Below, one piece after another: positions 1 to 7,165 of a DNA stretch of 16,453 nucleotides (positions are counted from its first letter, which is position 1; each line of letters begins with the position of its first letter). The position numbers and the translations under genes are program-made. Source of the DNA: Flemingiibacterium sp045586505 (GTDB lineage: Bacteria; Bacillota; Clostridia; Oscillospirales; CAG-272); the NCBI GenBank assembly GCA_045586505.1, contig JAZNAL010000025.1, positions 1-16,453 of the forward strand, read 5' to 3'. The notes under the pieces are model-generated. The model did not search any database, was not told the origin of the DNA, and worked only from the letters and a program-made list of their open reading frames with translations.

Positions 1-861
1 CTCATCAACGTAAACGTAACCGACATCACCGACGAATCCGGCTATATCGTAGCGCTCGGTCAGGAAGCATCCGCAAAGGCGATCAACGATGCGAAGATCT
101 CCGTAGCGGAAGCGGAACGTGCCGGTGCCATCGGTGCGGCGGAAGCTGACAAGGATAAGAGAATCTCCGTCTCCAAGTCCAACTCCGAAGCAATCACCGG
201 TGAAAACGAAGCAAAGGCAGCCATTGCCGACTCCGATGCAACCAGACGTGAAAGAGAAGCGGAAGCGACCAAGAGGGCAACCGCAGCCGAAAATATCCAG
301 AAGGCAAAGGCTCAGGAAGAATCCTACGAAGCGCAGAGAGCAGCGGAAGAAGCACGTGCTCACTACGAACAGGCCAAGCTGGAAGCCGACGTCATCATCA
401 AGACCGAAATCGAACGGAAGAAGATGGAACTGCAGGCAGAAGCCGAAGCGGAACAGATCAGACGCCGTGCAAAGGGTGAAGCGGATGCTACTCTCATGAA
501 GATGCAGGCTGAGGCGGACGGTATGCGCGCGATCCTTATTAAGCAGGCAGAGGGCTTTGCTGAGATAGTCAAATCCGCCGGCGGCGAGTCCAACGATGCG
601 ATCCGTCTTATGGTTGCCGACAAGCTGGAGGAGCTCACCAGAATCCAGGTCGAAGCTGTGAAGAACCTCAAGATCGACAAGGTTACTGTATGGGATGGAG
701 GCAATACCGGTGCAGACGGCAAGACCGCTACCGCGAATTTCCTGTCCGGCATGATGAAGTCCATTCCTCCGATGAACGAAATGTTCGATATGGCAGGTAT
801 GAAGCTGCCTGAGTATCTCGGCACCGAAAAGGCCGCAGAAGCTCCAAGTGTTTCCGAATAA
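1..861 (+). CDS. Flotillin family protein (SPFH/YuaG-FloT type), C-terminal part
   Basis: The open frame runs from base 1 to the TAA at 859-861, giving 286 residues with the N-terminus outside the window. It opens with INVNVTDITDESGYIVALG, typical of the end of the SPFH domain in bacterial flotillins. A long Ala/Glu/Lys/Arg-rich helical region with recurrent EA pairs follows (about residues 20-190), as expected of the flotillin coiled-coil domain. The C-terminal segment of about 95 residues has RLMVADKLEEL and ends in an acidic tail. Flotillins are membrane-associated scaffolds that oligomerise in functional membrane microdomains. The missing part should hold the membrane anchor and most of the SPFH domain. 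Codon use is strongly biased, which suggests high expression. The family call is firm. A specific FloT orthology claim would need the N-terminus. Confidence 0.92.
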   Translation, partial: LINVNVTDITDESGYIVALGQEASAKAINDAKISVAEAERAGAIGAAEADKDKRISVSKSNSEAITGENEAKAAIADSDATRREREAEATKRATAAENIQKAKAQEESYEAQRAAEEARAHYEQAKLEADVIIKTEIERKKMELQAEAEAEQIRRRAKGEADATLMKMQAEADGMRAILIKQAEGFAEIVKSAGGESNDAIRLMVADKLEELTRIQVEAVKNLKIDKVTVWDGGNTGADGKTATANFLSGMMKSIPPMNEMFDMAGMKLPEYLGTEKAAEAPSVSE

Positions 862-876
862 GACGTTATCAGATTC

Positions 877-904
877 TCACCGCGGGTATTTACTCCCGCG
901 GTGA
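877..904 (+). terminator. Hairpin after the flotillin gene, possible terminator or attenuator
   Basis: A perfect 10-bp inverted repeat, TCACCGCGGG (877-886) and CCCGCGGTGA (895-904), surrounds an 8-nt loop 15 nt after the flotillin stop. The downstream tract (TGCTTAATTTGTC) is only weakly T-rich, so termination may be partial. The 3' arm contains the only GGTGA-like ribosome-binding candidate for the next gene (ATG at 918), so the stem could also limit its translation. Confidence 0.6.
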
Positions 905-917
905 TGCTTAATTTGTC

Positions 918-1730
918 ATGAAAAAACGAAAAGAGAAAAAAGAAAGCTTTTTAAGACAGCTCGAAAACGAGTTCAAACGAAGTAAGTCAACATTTATACT
1001 GTTCGTACTGTTCCGTACGCTTGTAATAATAGCGGCGGTGCACTCGGTATTCATCGGCAACTATGAGAGCACATTTTTGTGTATACTCACGCTGGTACTG
1101 TTTCTGCTTCCCGCGTTTATCTCAAAGACCTTCAAGGTAGAGCTTCCCACACTGCTTGAAAATATCGTTTTGATCTTCATATTCGCCGCAGAGGTGTTGG
1201 GCGAGCTTGGAGATTACTACATAAAATATCCGCTTTGGGACACCATGCTTCACACAGTCACCGGCTTCCTTGCCGCAGCAATGGGTCTGTCTCTTATTGA
1301 CATCTTAAACCGCAGTGAGCGGGTCAAATTTAATCTGTCCCCGCTGTTTGTGGCACTGGTATCCTTTTGCTTCTCCATGACCATCGGCGTTTTGTGGGAA
1401 TTTCTCGAATTCGGCGCAGATATGATACTTCGCACCGATATGCAAAAGGACACAATAATCACCGCCATTTCCTCGGTGGCACTGAATCCCGAAGCCACCA
1501 ACACCGCCATAAAAATAAGCGGCATCACCGAAACCGTTGTCAACGGTCAGACGCTCGGTATTGTGGGATACCTCGACATTGGACTTATCGACACGATGAA
1601 GGATATGTTCGTGAACTTCATCGGTGCGGTGGTATTCTCGATCTTCGGTTATTTCTACACAAAATACACGGGCAAAAACCGCAGTGCAGGTGTGGTCGAT
1701 GGTCTGCGAATACGTCGGCGGAACAAATAA
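918..1730 (+). CDS. Multi-pass membrane protein, YjdF/DUF2238-like
   Basis: This 270-residue protein has a very basic N-terminus (MKKRKEKKE) and about six hydrophobic segments. They lie roughly at residues 25-48, 52-70, 78-98, 110-130, 145-165 and 232-250. Visible polar motifs in or near membrane segments are WDTMLH (D108, H112), GVLWEFLEFGAD and IDTMKDMFVNFIGA. These recall the membrane family around E. coli YjdF, in which Asp/His and WE motifs are conserved, but I assign that only tentatively. Function is unknown. No good Shine-Dalgarno precedes ATG 918. The closest is GGTGA inside the upstream hairpin, 13 nt away. It probably depends on read-through from the flotillin gene, since I see no separate promoter. 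Confidence 0.75.
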   Translation: MKKRKEKKESFLRQLENEFKRSKSTFILFVLFRTLVIIAAVHSVFIGNYESTFLCILTLVLFLLPAFISKTFKVELPTLLENIVLIFIFAAEVLGELGDYYIKYPLWDTMLHTVTGFLAAAMGLSLIDILNRSERVKFNLSPLFVALVSFCFSMTIGVLWEFLEFGADMILRTDMQKDTIITAISSVALNPEATNTAIKISGITETVVNGQTLGIVGYLDIGLIDTMKDMFVNFIGAVVFSIFGYFYTKYTGKNRSAGVVDGLRIRRRNK

Positions 1731-1735
1731 AAAAC

Positions 1736-1761
1736 AAAAGGACTGCATCAGCAGTCCTTTT
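1736..1761. terminator. Bidirectional rho-independent terminator
   Basis: The stem AAAAGGACTGC (1736-1746) pairs perfectly with GCAGTCCTTTT (1751-1761) around a 4-nt ATCA loop. A and T runs flank the stem on both sides. It lies between two convergent genes (stops at 1730 on plus and 1764 on minus) and can serve both. Confidence 0.9.
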
Positions 1762-1763
1762 CG

Positions 1764-2285
1764 TTATTTTAAGAAATTTTTCAGCCCGAACAGCTTTCTG
1801 AATTTGATCAGATACAGCGTTATAAGCTGCGTTGTCGCAAGATCATAAAGAACAAAGGTGAAATTGCATATTGCAAACAGCGGAAGCGTGAAGCCAAGCC
1901 CCGTATCGGGAAGCCTCAATATATAATTGGCAACAAGCACGACGACTATCATCATCAGATTGAAGCAGCTGAATTTGAGCACCCAGGATACGATAGTGTG
2001 AAGCCGCTCAAACATCGCCTTGAATATGGGATAGATACCGCCGAAGATAAGATACAAAAGTGCGCCGAATTTATCGGGCACAAGCAGTATTGCAAGGATA
2101 CCCGCCACAAGCCAGATGAGATACGGATAACCTCCGCCAAGCTCAATTACCGCGATCATGATAAGCAGTGATGCCAAAGCCACCGAGGTAAGATCAAGCA
2201 CGGTGATAATGGATCCGAGAAGCAGTATTACAACACTCAGCGCCGAAAGTATTGCGGCAAGAGCGAGCTTTTTTGTATTTTTCAT
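1764..2285 (-). CDS. Small integral membrane protein, five or six segments, possibly ECF S-component-like
   Basis: This 173-residue hydrophobic protein is the last gene of a three-gene minus-strand operon. I chose ATG at 2285 (MKNTKK) over ATG at 2291. An AAAGGG ribosome-binding site ends right at 2292: it leaves no space for the first ATG but 6 nt for the second. The N-terminus (KKLALAAILSALSVVILLLG) and repeated Gly-containing membrane helices resemble YybS/DUF2232 or ECF-transporter S-component proteins, though I see no decisive motif. It starts 10 nt after the J-protein stop, which suggests translational coupling. The C-terminus is basic (KFRKLFGLKNFLK). Substrate and function are unknown. 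Confidence 0.7.
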   Translation of the reverse strand: MKNTKKLALAAILSALSVVILLLGSIITVLDLTSVALASLLIMIAVIELGGGYPYLIWLVAGILAILLVPDKFGALLYLIFGGIYPIFKAMFERLHTIVSWVLKFSCFNLMMIVVVLVANYILRLPDTGLGFTLPLFAICNFTFVLYDLATTQLITLYLIKFRKLFGLKNFLK

Positions 2286-2295
2286 AAGCATCCCT

Positions 2296-2907
2296 TTAAC
2301 AGCAGGAGATCAGGTCTCCGCCGCAGCATTCGCAAAGGCAGTCGGCACAGATAAGTCCCGTACAGATATCGCAGGGCGAGGTGCTTACATTGCGTGCCGT
2401 GCGGTATGTGCCGCCGTAGCTCTGCGTATTCTGACGTATACGCTCAAGGGTGGTACGGTATTCATTGTTCGAGGGTTCAAGATAGCAAGCGGTCTCAAGA
2501 TATTTCTGCGCATCATAGTACCAACCGCGCTGGATAAGCACACATCCCTTGAGAAAATTCCATTCCGCGTTGCGGTTAGCCTGCCCCACCGCATCGAGTA
2601 TCAACTCAGCATCGGCAAAACGGCGATCGTTGATAAGCTCACGCACACGGGTATAGTCACTGTAAGAGCCGGACGAGGAATAACTGCCGCCGCTCTGGGA
2701 GGAATACGAGCTTCCCGCGGCGCGTTCCTTCTGTATCTGGTCGTATGCCTCGTTTATCTCCTTCATTTTTTCTTCCACCAGATCCGCCAGCGGATTATTC
2801 ACATAGTTGTCGGGATGATATTTACGCGCAAGCTCACGGTAAGCCTTTTTAATTTCATCATCGGTGGCGGTGCGCTCCACGCCAAGAACCTTATAAGGGT
2901 CGTTCAT
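2296..2907 (-). CDS. J-domain protein with Ser/Gly linker, TPR-like segment and Cys-rich tail
   Basis: This 203-residue protein begins with a classic J domain (residues 1-65): YKVLGV, an amphipathic helix II and the HPD tripeptide at 31-33, then a helix III containing KEINEAYDQIQ. J domains stimulate DnaK-type Hsp70 ATPases. A Ser/Gly/Tyr linker (about 66-88) leads to a helical segment (about 90-165) that resembles one or two TPR-like repeats. The tail has nine cysteines in its last 25 residues (CDIC, CADCLCECCGG, SCC), suggesting metal binding or an Fe-S or zinc knuckle. It is not a full DnaJ: there is no standard zinc-finger CXXCXGXG set. It starts 6 nt after the DUF5685 stop, so the two are coupled. 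The DUF5685 partner is also Cys-containing. Confidence 0.88.
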   Translation of the reverse strand: MNDPYKVLGVERTATDDEIKKAYRELARKYHPDNYVNNPLADLVEEKMKEINEAYDQIQKERAAGSSYSSQSGGSYSSSGSYSDYTRVRELINDRRFADAELILDAVGQANRNAEWNFLKGCVLIQRGWYYDAQKYLETACYLEPSNNEYRTTLERIRQNTQSYGGTYRTARNVSTSPCDICTGLICADCLCECCGGDLISCC

Positions 2908-2913
2908 ATATCT

Positions 2914-3801
2914 CTATTCTCCATCTTCCGCATTTTCGGCGGAGTATTTATTAAGTATCTGATCGCATAATTCGGGAAGTCCCAGATAGATGATATTGCG
3001 TATGATCTCGCCGTATTCGGGAACGGCGGAAAAATCTACGAGCTCTAAGGCGCGCTCAACGCCCATAAGCTCCATTGTCAGCGCGGTTTTGATCTTCGGG
3101 ACATTACGTCTGAGATCGTTTACCGGCTCCTTGTACATCATTCGAAACGGATTGTATGCCTCGGCTTTTATATCGGCTTCCAGATCGTCTGCCGCATCTA
3201 TGATATAAACAAATCTTCCGATATTCCGCCCGATCACATTCGCGATACGGTATTCCGGGCTATCCATCTCAAAGCCATAGGAGCATACATACGCCATAAG
3301 CTCTCCGAATGGCTCGGCGGCGCGGTCAAAGGACGCACATTTGTCCGATTCAAGACATGACAGCTCCGTAAGCTTCAGCTTGATGAACTCCTCGGATTCG
3401 GAAGGCATACCCGCACGCTTTCTCATAAGAGACGCAAACGGAAGAAGTAGCCGTGAGTCGAGGCGTTTCAAGCCGCGGTCATCGCCTATGTCATCGAGCA
3501 CCTTATAATAGGTCAGAACGGAGGACAGCCTTGCGCAGTAGTCAAGCTGAGCGGCATCTGTCAGCACCGCGCGTTTTTTTGTGGGATGAGCGATACAGCG
3601 GCGCTTCTCGATAGTGCCGCGCTCATGGGCAAGTGCCATGCGTACAACTGCAAGAAATACGAAATCATAGCTGAGCGAAAGCCTGGATATGCAAGTGGTG
3701 TTTCTGCCGAGCGCCCCGCAGAGTCCGCAGTAGACCGCGCGGTAAAGTTCATACTCCTTGACCTTCAGCTCGGCTGCAGCAGGCTTAATATATCCGAACA
3801 T
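2914..3801 (-). CDS. DUF5685 family protein, all-helical, with two Asp-rich DxxxD motifs
   Basis: This 295-residue protein begins MFGYIKP. The N-terminal segment ELKVKEYELYRAVYCGLC is what I recognise as the DUF5685 signature. I chose ATG at 3801: GGAGG at 3813-3809 is 7 nt upstream, while an in-frame GTG at 3807 would sit 1 nt from it. The body is predicted helical. Two acidic motifs stand out: DDIGDD at residues 103-108 and DAADDLEAD at 202-210, followed by YNPF. Their DxxxD form and spacing of about 100 residues recall the Mg-diphosphate-binding motifs of squalene/phytoene-synthase-fold enzymes, but that is my inference. No biochemical role is known to me. It is the first gene of an operon with a J protein and a membrane protein. 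Confidence 0.78.
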   Translation of the reverse strand: MFGYIKPAAAELKVKEYELYRAVYCGLCGALGRNTTCISRLSLSYDFVFLAVVRMALAHERGTIEKRRCIAHPTKKRAVLTDAAQLDYCARLSSVLTYYKVLDDIGDDRGLKRLDSRLLLPFASLMRKRAGMPSESEEFIKLKLTELSCLESDKCASFDRAAEPFGELMAYVCSYGFEMDSPEYRIANVIGRNIGRFVYIIDAADDLEADIKAEAYNPFRMMYKEPVNDLRRNVPKIKTALTMELMGVERALELVDFSAVPEYGEIIRNIIYLGLPELCDQILNKYSAENAEDGE

Positions 3802-4175
3802 CTCCACGCCTCCGATCGTATTTTATATAATTTTACTCCAAACTCGTTTATTACGCCTTACGACAGATTGAACATTTTGTAAATCTTTTGTATTATTTCG
3901 AATTAATTTCTCCTAAAACCGCAAAAACGTCTGCGAAGAGCAGTTCCCACGGCGCAAGCTCAGCGTCCCCCTCTTGACAAAGCCCCAACTATATGCTACC
4001 ATATAAGCCGATATGCGTGAGCCTGTGGTTGCACGCTGACGTTTCGGGCGGCTGTTTTTCAAAAACAGCCTACGATTTCAATATTCACAGAAAATTTTCA
4101 GATCTGCCGCACATCTATAAAACCCAAATGATATACTGATAAACGCACAAAGTATCAACTACCATCGGAGGCAAT
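3802..4175. other. Divergent intergenic region with long-range inverted repeats
   Basis: There is no credible ORF here. From the left it holds an AT-rich upstream region for the minus operon (TATATAAAAT on the minus strand about 20-30 nt before its SD). Next is a structured element closed by CCGC/GCGG (3919-3922, 4048-4051) and AAACGTC/GACGTTT (3925-3931, 4038-4044). Inside lie a CTGC/GCAG hairpin (3931-3943), TCAGCGT/ACGCTGA (3960-3966, 4033-4039), TATATG/CATATA (3990-4005) and GCGTG/CACGC (4015-4036). A perfect GGCTGTTTTT/AAAAACAGCC palindrome follows at 4050-4070. It could be a regulatory RNA, an intergenic repeat, or the structured leader of the O-acetylation operon. Confidence 0.55.
3974..4002 (+). 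promoter_or_regulatory. Promoter candidate for the MBOAT/AlgJ-like operon
   Basis: TTGACA (3974-3979) is followed by a 17-bp spacer and TACCAT (3997-4002), preceded by an extended TGC. Transcription would begin near 4010, giving a 5' leader of about 165 nt before ATG 4176. The -10 overlaps the small TATATG-CATATA hairpin. Confidence 0.6.
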
Positions 4176-5642
4176 ATGCTGTTTTCGTCCATTGAATTTC
4201 TCTACTGCTTTTTGCCAATTGTACTGCTCTTGTATTATATAGCGTCTTTCTCGGTACCGCTCAAGAATGCGGTGCTGCTTTTTGCTTCGCTTTACTTCTA
4301 CGCATGGGGAGAGCGGCAGTTCGTGTATGTAATGCTTCTCTCGATACTCTGCAATTACATTGTCGGACTGCTTGTCGGACAGGCTAAAGCTAAGTCCAGG
4401 CCTCGACTTGCCAAGGTGTGGCTTATCTGCGGTGTTTCCTGCAATCTCGGACTGCTGTTTGTATTCAAGTACCTCACCTTCACGCTTACCAACGTAAAAT
4501 CGCTTTTCTCCCTAGCATTTGCAGTGCCACAGATCGCACTGCCGATCGGTATATCGTTTTTCACCTTCCAATCGATGTCGTATATCATCGACGTTTACCG
4601 CGACAAGGCATCGGTGCAGAAGAATCCCATCTACCTTGCGCTATATGTGGCACTGTTCCCACAGCTTATCGCAGGACCTATCGTACGCTACGAGACCGTA
4701 GCCGAGCAGATACGCTTCCGCCGCGAAACATGGCAGGCGTTCCACACCGGCTTCTGCCGCTTCCTTACGGGACTTTTCAAGAAGGTCATGATCTCCAATC
4801 AAATGGGACTTGTGGCATCCAAGGCGTTTGCACTTAATGCATCGGGTGAGCTTCACCCCGCAATGGCATGGCTTGGCGCCATCGCATATGCATTTCAGAT
4901 CTACTACGACTTTTCCGGATACTCCGATATGGCGATAGGTCTCGGAAAAATGTTCGGCTTCACCTTCGAGGAAAACTTCAATTACCCCTATATTTCCGCA
5001 AGTGTGACGGAATTCTGGCGCCGTTGGCACATATCCCTCGGCACCTGGTTCCGCGACTATGTATACATCCCTCTCGGCGGCTCCCGCGTTGATACAAAGC
5101 TTCGCTTGGTTTTCAACCTTGCGGTGGTATGGATCCTCACCGGCATTTGGCACGGTGCGCAGTGGAATTTCCTTCTTTGGGGCGTGTGGTTCTTTATACT
5201 GCTGACCGTCGAAAAGCTGTTTTTCGGTGTAAAGCTGAAAAAGGTAGACTCGCTTCCATTTTATAAAAAGCTGCCCGGTTGGCTATACGCCATGCTGGCA
5301 GTACTCCTTGGTTGGGTGCTGTTCCGCGCAGAGAATCTAAATCTTGCCGCTGATTATTTGGGCGTCATGTTCGGCATCGGCACACCCATGGGCAGTGACA
5401 CTACGGCACTGCTGTTCATCGGACAAAAGGCGGTATATTTCATCGCGGCAATTATCTTCTCTGTACCGATAGCGCCGTTTATCAGAGCGAAAACAGATAA
5501 GCTGCGTGAGGGCCGATACGGTTCAGCGGCAGCGATCATAGCCGATGCGGCGTATGCCGTGCTGATGTGCGGTATGTTCCTTGTCTGCACCTCATACCTA
5601 CTTATGAGCAACTATAACCCGTTTATTTATTTTCAGTTTTAA
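4176..5642 (+). CDS. MBOAT family membrane-bound O-acyltransferase (AlgI/DltB-like)
   Basis: This 488-residue polytopic membrane protein starts MLFSSIEFLYCFLP and has about ten or more hydrophobic segments. The MBOAT hallmarks are present: YYDFSGYSDMAIG, then WRRWHISLGTWFRDYVYIPL with H285, and WILTGIWHGAQWNFLLWG with the invariant catalytic-type H326 (AlgI of Pseudomonas uses H322). Length matches the AlgI family. These proteins move an acyl, usually acetyl, group across the membrane for transfer to an extracellular polysaccharide. GGAGG at 4167-4171 precedes the ATG by 4 nt. The following gene, 15 nt downstream, is an AlgJ/AlgX-like partner, so the two form a polysaccharide O-acetylation module. 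The polysaccharide acceptor is not shown by this window. Confidence 0.93.
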   Translation: MLFSSIEFLYCFLPIVLLLYYIASFSVPLKNAVLLFASLYFYAWGERQFVYVMLLSILCNYIVGLLVGQAKAKSRPRLAKVWLICGVSCNLGLLFVFKYLTFTLTNVKSLFSLAFAVPQIALPIGISFFTFQSMSYIIDVYRDKASVQKNPIYLALYVALFPQLIAGPIVRYETVAEQIRFRRETWQAFHTGFCRFLTGLFKKVMISNQMGLVASKAFALNASGELHPAMAWLGAIAYAFQIYYDFSGYSDMAIGLGKMFGFTFEENFNYPYISASVTEFWRRWHISLGTWFRDYVYIPLGGSRVDTKLRLVFNLAVVWILTGIWHGAQWNFLLWGVWFFILLTVEKLFFGVKLKKVDSLPFYKKLPGWLYAMLAVLLGWVLFRAENLNLAADYLGVMFGIGTPMGSDTTALLFIGQKAVYFIAAIIFSVPIAPFIRAKTDKLREGRYGSAAAIIADAAYAVLMCGMFLVCTSYLLMSNYNPFIYFQF

Positions 5643-5657
5643 TTTTTCGGATTTGTG

Positions 5658-6848
5658 ATGATTATGATAAAGCTTTCAAAAATTACCAAAACACTGTCAA
5701 CCGCGGCTACAACTGTAATATTGCTTGCTTTCTGTGTGCTCGTGGGTGTTTTGACAGTATCAAAAAACCGCGATATGCTGTTCTCCACAGAGCCGGATGC
5801 GGAAAATGTTAAAACAAGAATAATTACCGCTTTTGACGAAAAAATCGTCGGCTTTGACCGCTTTCTCTCCATCTACAGCACCGCACAGCATCTGCTTGGC
5901 ACGTCTGTCTATGATGATGCGGGCTACACCTACCTCATACGCGACAGTGAGAACAATCTGCACTTCAACACTGTTCATGCCGATGCGGCTCCATACGCCG
6001 ATGCGGTAGCAGAGCTTGATGCCGCGCTTAAAGCGCAGGGTATACCGTTTGTGTACATTCAAGCTCCAACCAAGGAGATTGACGGGTACACAAAATATCC
6101 GCTCGGCATTGATTATGCTACCGTTGATAATGCCGCAGATATGACAGCAGAGCTTACAGCACGGGGAGTGGATATTATAGACCTTTCTTCCGTGTTCAAA
6201 AATAACGGTGCTGATCCCGCGGCAATGTTCTACCGTACCGACCACCACTGGACCACTGAGACAGCCTTCATGGCGTTCGGTCACGTTCTGTCCTATCTTA
6301 ATGAGAATTACGGTCTCGCACTGGATACAGCCCTTGGTGAAAGAGCGAATTGGCTTTCCGAGACCCAGCCGCAGTCCTTCCTCGGATCTATAGGCAGACG
6401 CATCGGAAAGGAAGCGGCGGGGCTTGATGACTACACCTTCCTCGAGCCGGCTTTTGAAACCTCATATTATGTCTACTATCCGCCAATCTCGGAAATATAC
6501 CCAAATTGGGCAGGAAGCTTCCGGGATGCACTTGTAAGAGAGCGCGTATTGTATTCCGAGGATGTTAATGCCAATCGATACGCTTCTTATTTTGAGTTTG
6601 ACTACGAGCACCTGATAATCGAAAATCTGTCAGCGGACAATGACCTTCATATAGCTGTTGTAAAAGATTCGTTTGCCTTACCGTTTACAGCGTTTCTGTC
6701 AACCGCCGCGAACAAGATCGACATGATCGACCTTCGCGAATTTGAAGGCTCGGTTAAAGAGTATCTGACAGAGCTGTCTCCCGATATTGTACTGATGCTC
6801 TATTCCGGCGGCAGCTTCTCGGATGTAATGTACGAATTCGATAAATAA
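5658..6848 (+). CDS. AlgJ/AlgX-like SGNH-fold O-acetyltransferase partner (DHHW protein)
   Basis: This 396-residue protein has one N-terminal membrane segment (about residues 8-30) and an extracytoplasmic domain. It carries YRTDHHWT with D195 and H197, followed by KDSF with S338. This is the order of the catalytic Asp-His and Ser in AlgJ/AlgX-type acetyltransferases, in which the DxH motif precedes the nucleophile Ser. It likely receives acetyl groups handed over by the upstream MBOAT protein and transfers them to a glycan. Candidate starts are GTG 5655, ATG 5658 and ATG 5664. I prefer 5658 because GGA at 5649-5651 is 6 nt upstream. The SD is weak, and translation is probably coupled to the upstream gene. 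The shared terminator at 6921-6951 ends the operon. Confidence 0.85.
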   Translation: MIMIKLSKITKTLSTAATTVILLAFCVLVGVLTVSKNRDMLFSTEPDAENVKTRIITAFDEKIVGFDRFLSIYSTAQHLLGTSVYDDAGYTYLIRDSENNLHFNTVHADAAPYADAVAELDAALKAQGIPFVYIQAPTKEIDGYTKYPLGIDYATVDNAADMTAELTARGVDIIDLSSVFKNNGADPAAMFYRTDHHWTTETAFMAFGHVLSYLNENYGLALDTALGERANWLSETQPQSFLGSIGRRIGKEAAGLDDYTFLEPAFETSYYVYYPPISEIYPNWAGSFRDALVRERVLYSEDVNANRYASYFEFDYEHLIIENLSADNDLHIAVVKDSFALPFTAFLSTAANKIDMIDLREFEGSVKEYLTELSPDIVLMLYSGGSFSDVMYEFDK

Positions 6849-6871
6849 ACATCCATCCGTCAATGATGTGC

Positions 6872-6892
6872 CTGCGCGTTCTTGAAGCGCAG
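6872..6892 (+). other. Short hairpin of unclear role
   Basis: CTGCGC (6872-6877) pairs with GCGCAG (6887-6892) across a 9-nt loop, between the DHHW gene and the main terminator. No T tract follows, so it is not a terminator by itself. Confidence 0.35.
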
Positions 6893-6920
6893 CTTCTCAA
6901 CCTACCCCACGAGCCAAATA

Positions 6921-6951
6921 AAAAATCCGAGGGACAAGCCCTCGGATTTTT
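6921..6951. terminator. Bidirectional rho-independent terminator
   Basis: AAAAATCCGAGGG (6921-6933) pairs perfectly with CCCTCGGATTTTT (6939-6951) around ACAAG. T runs are present on either strand. It terminates the O-acetylation operon on plus and tRNA-Gly on minus, starting 4 nt from the encoded CCA. Confidence 0.92.
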
Positions 6952-6954
6952 ATT

Positions 6955-7028
<74 letters not shown>

Positions 7029-7045
7029 ATACTCGGTACCTATAT

Positions 7046-7074
7046 ATGATACCACAAACAAACCGTTTTGTCAA
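7046..7074 (-). promoter_or_regulatory. Promoter of tRNA-Gly
   Basis: On the minus strand, TTGACA (7074-7069) is separated by exactly 17 bp from TATCAT (7051-7046), with an extended TGG before it. The start site would be about 7039, roughly 10 nt before the mature 5' end at 7028. Confidence 0.85.
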
Positions 7075-7103
7075 GGGGTTTCACGATATTTTTTCGCAAA
7101 TGC

Positions 7104-7132
7104 TTGAAAAATTCCTCGCTTTGTGGTATCAT
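7104..7132 (+). promoter_or_regulatory. Promoter of the YtqA-like radical SAM gene
   Basis: TTGAAA (7104-7109), a 17-bp spacer and TATCAT (7127-7132) with extended TGG give a strong sigma-A promoter. Its leader is about 27 nt. Confidence 0.85.
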
Positions 7133-7165
7133 AATAGCATAACTACTCACGCTCGGAGGTGCATC

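Noticed and set aside
4641..5153. 170-codon minus-strand frame within the MBOAT gene
   Set aside because: It is antisense to a strongly supported membrane protein with conserved motifs, and has no SD or recognisable domain.
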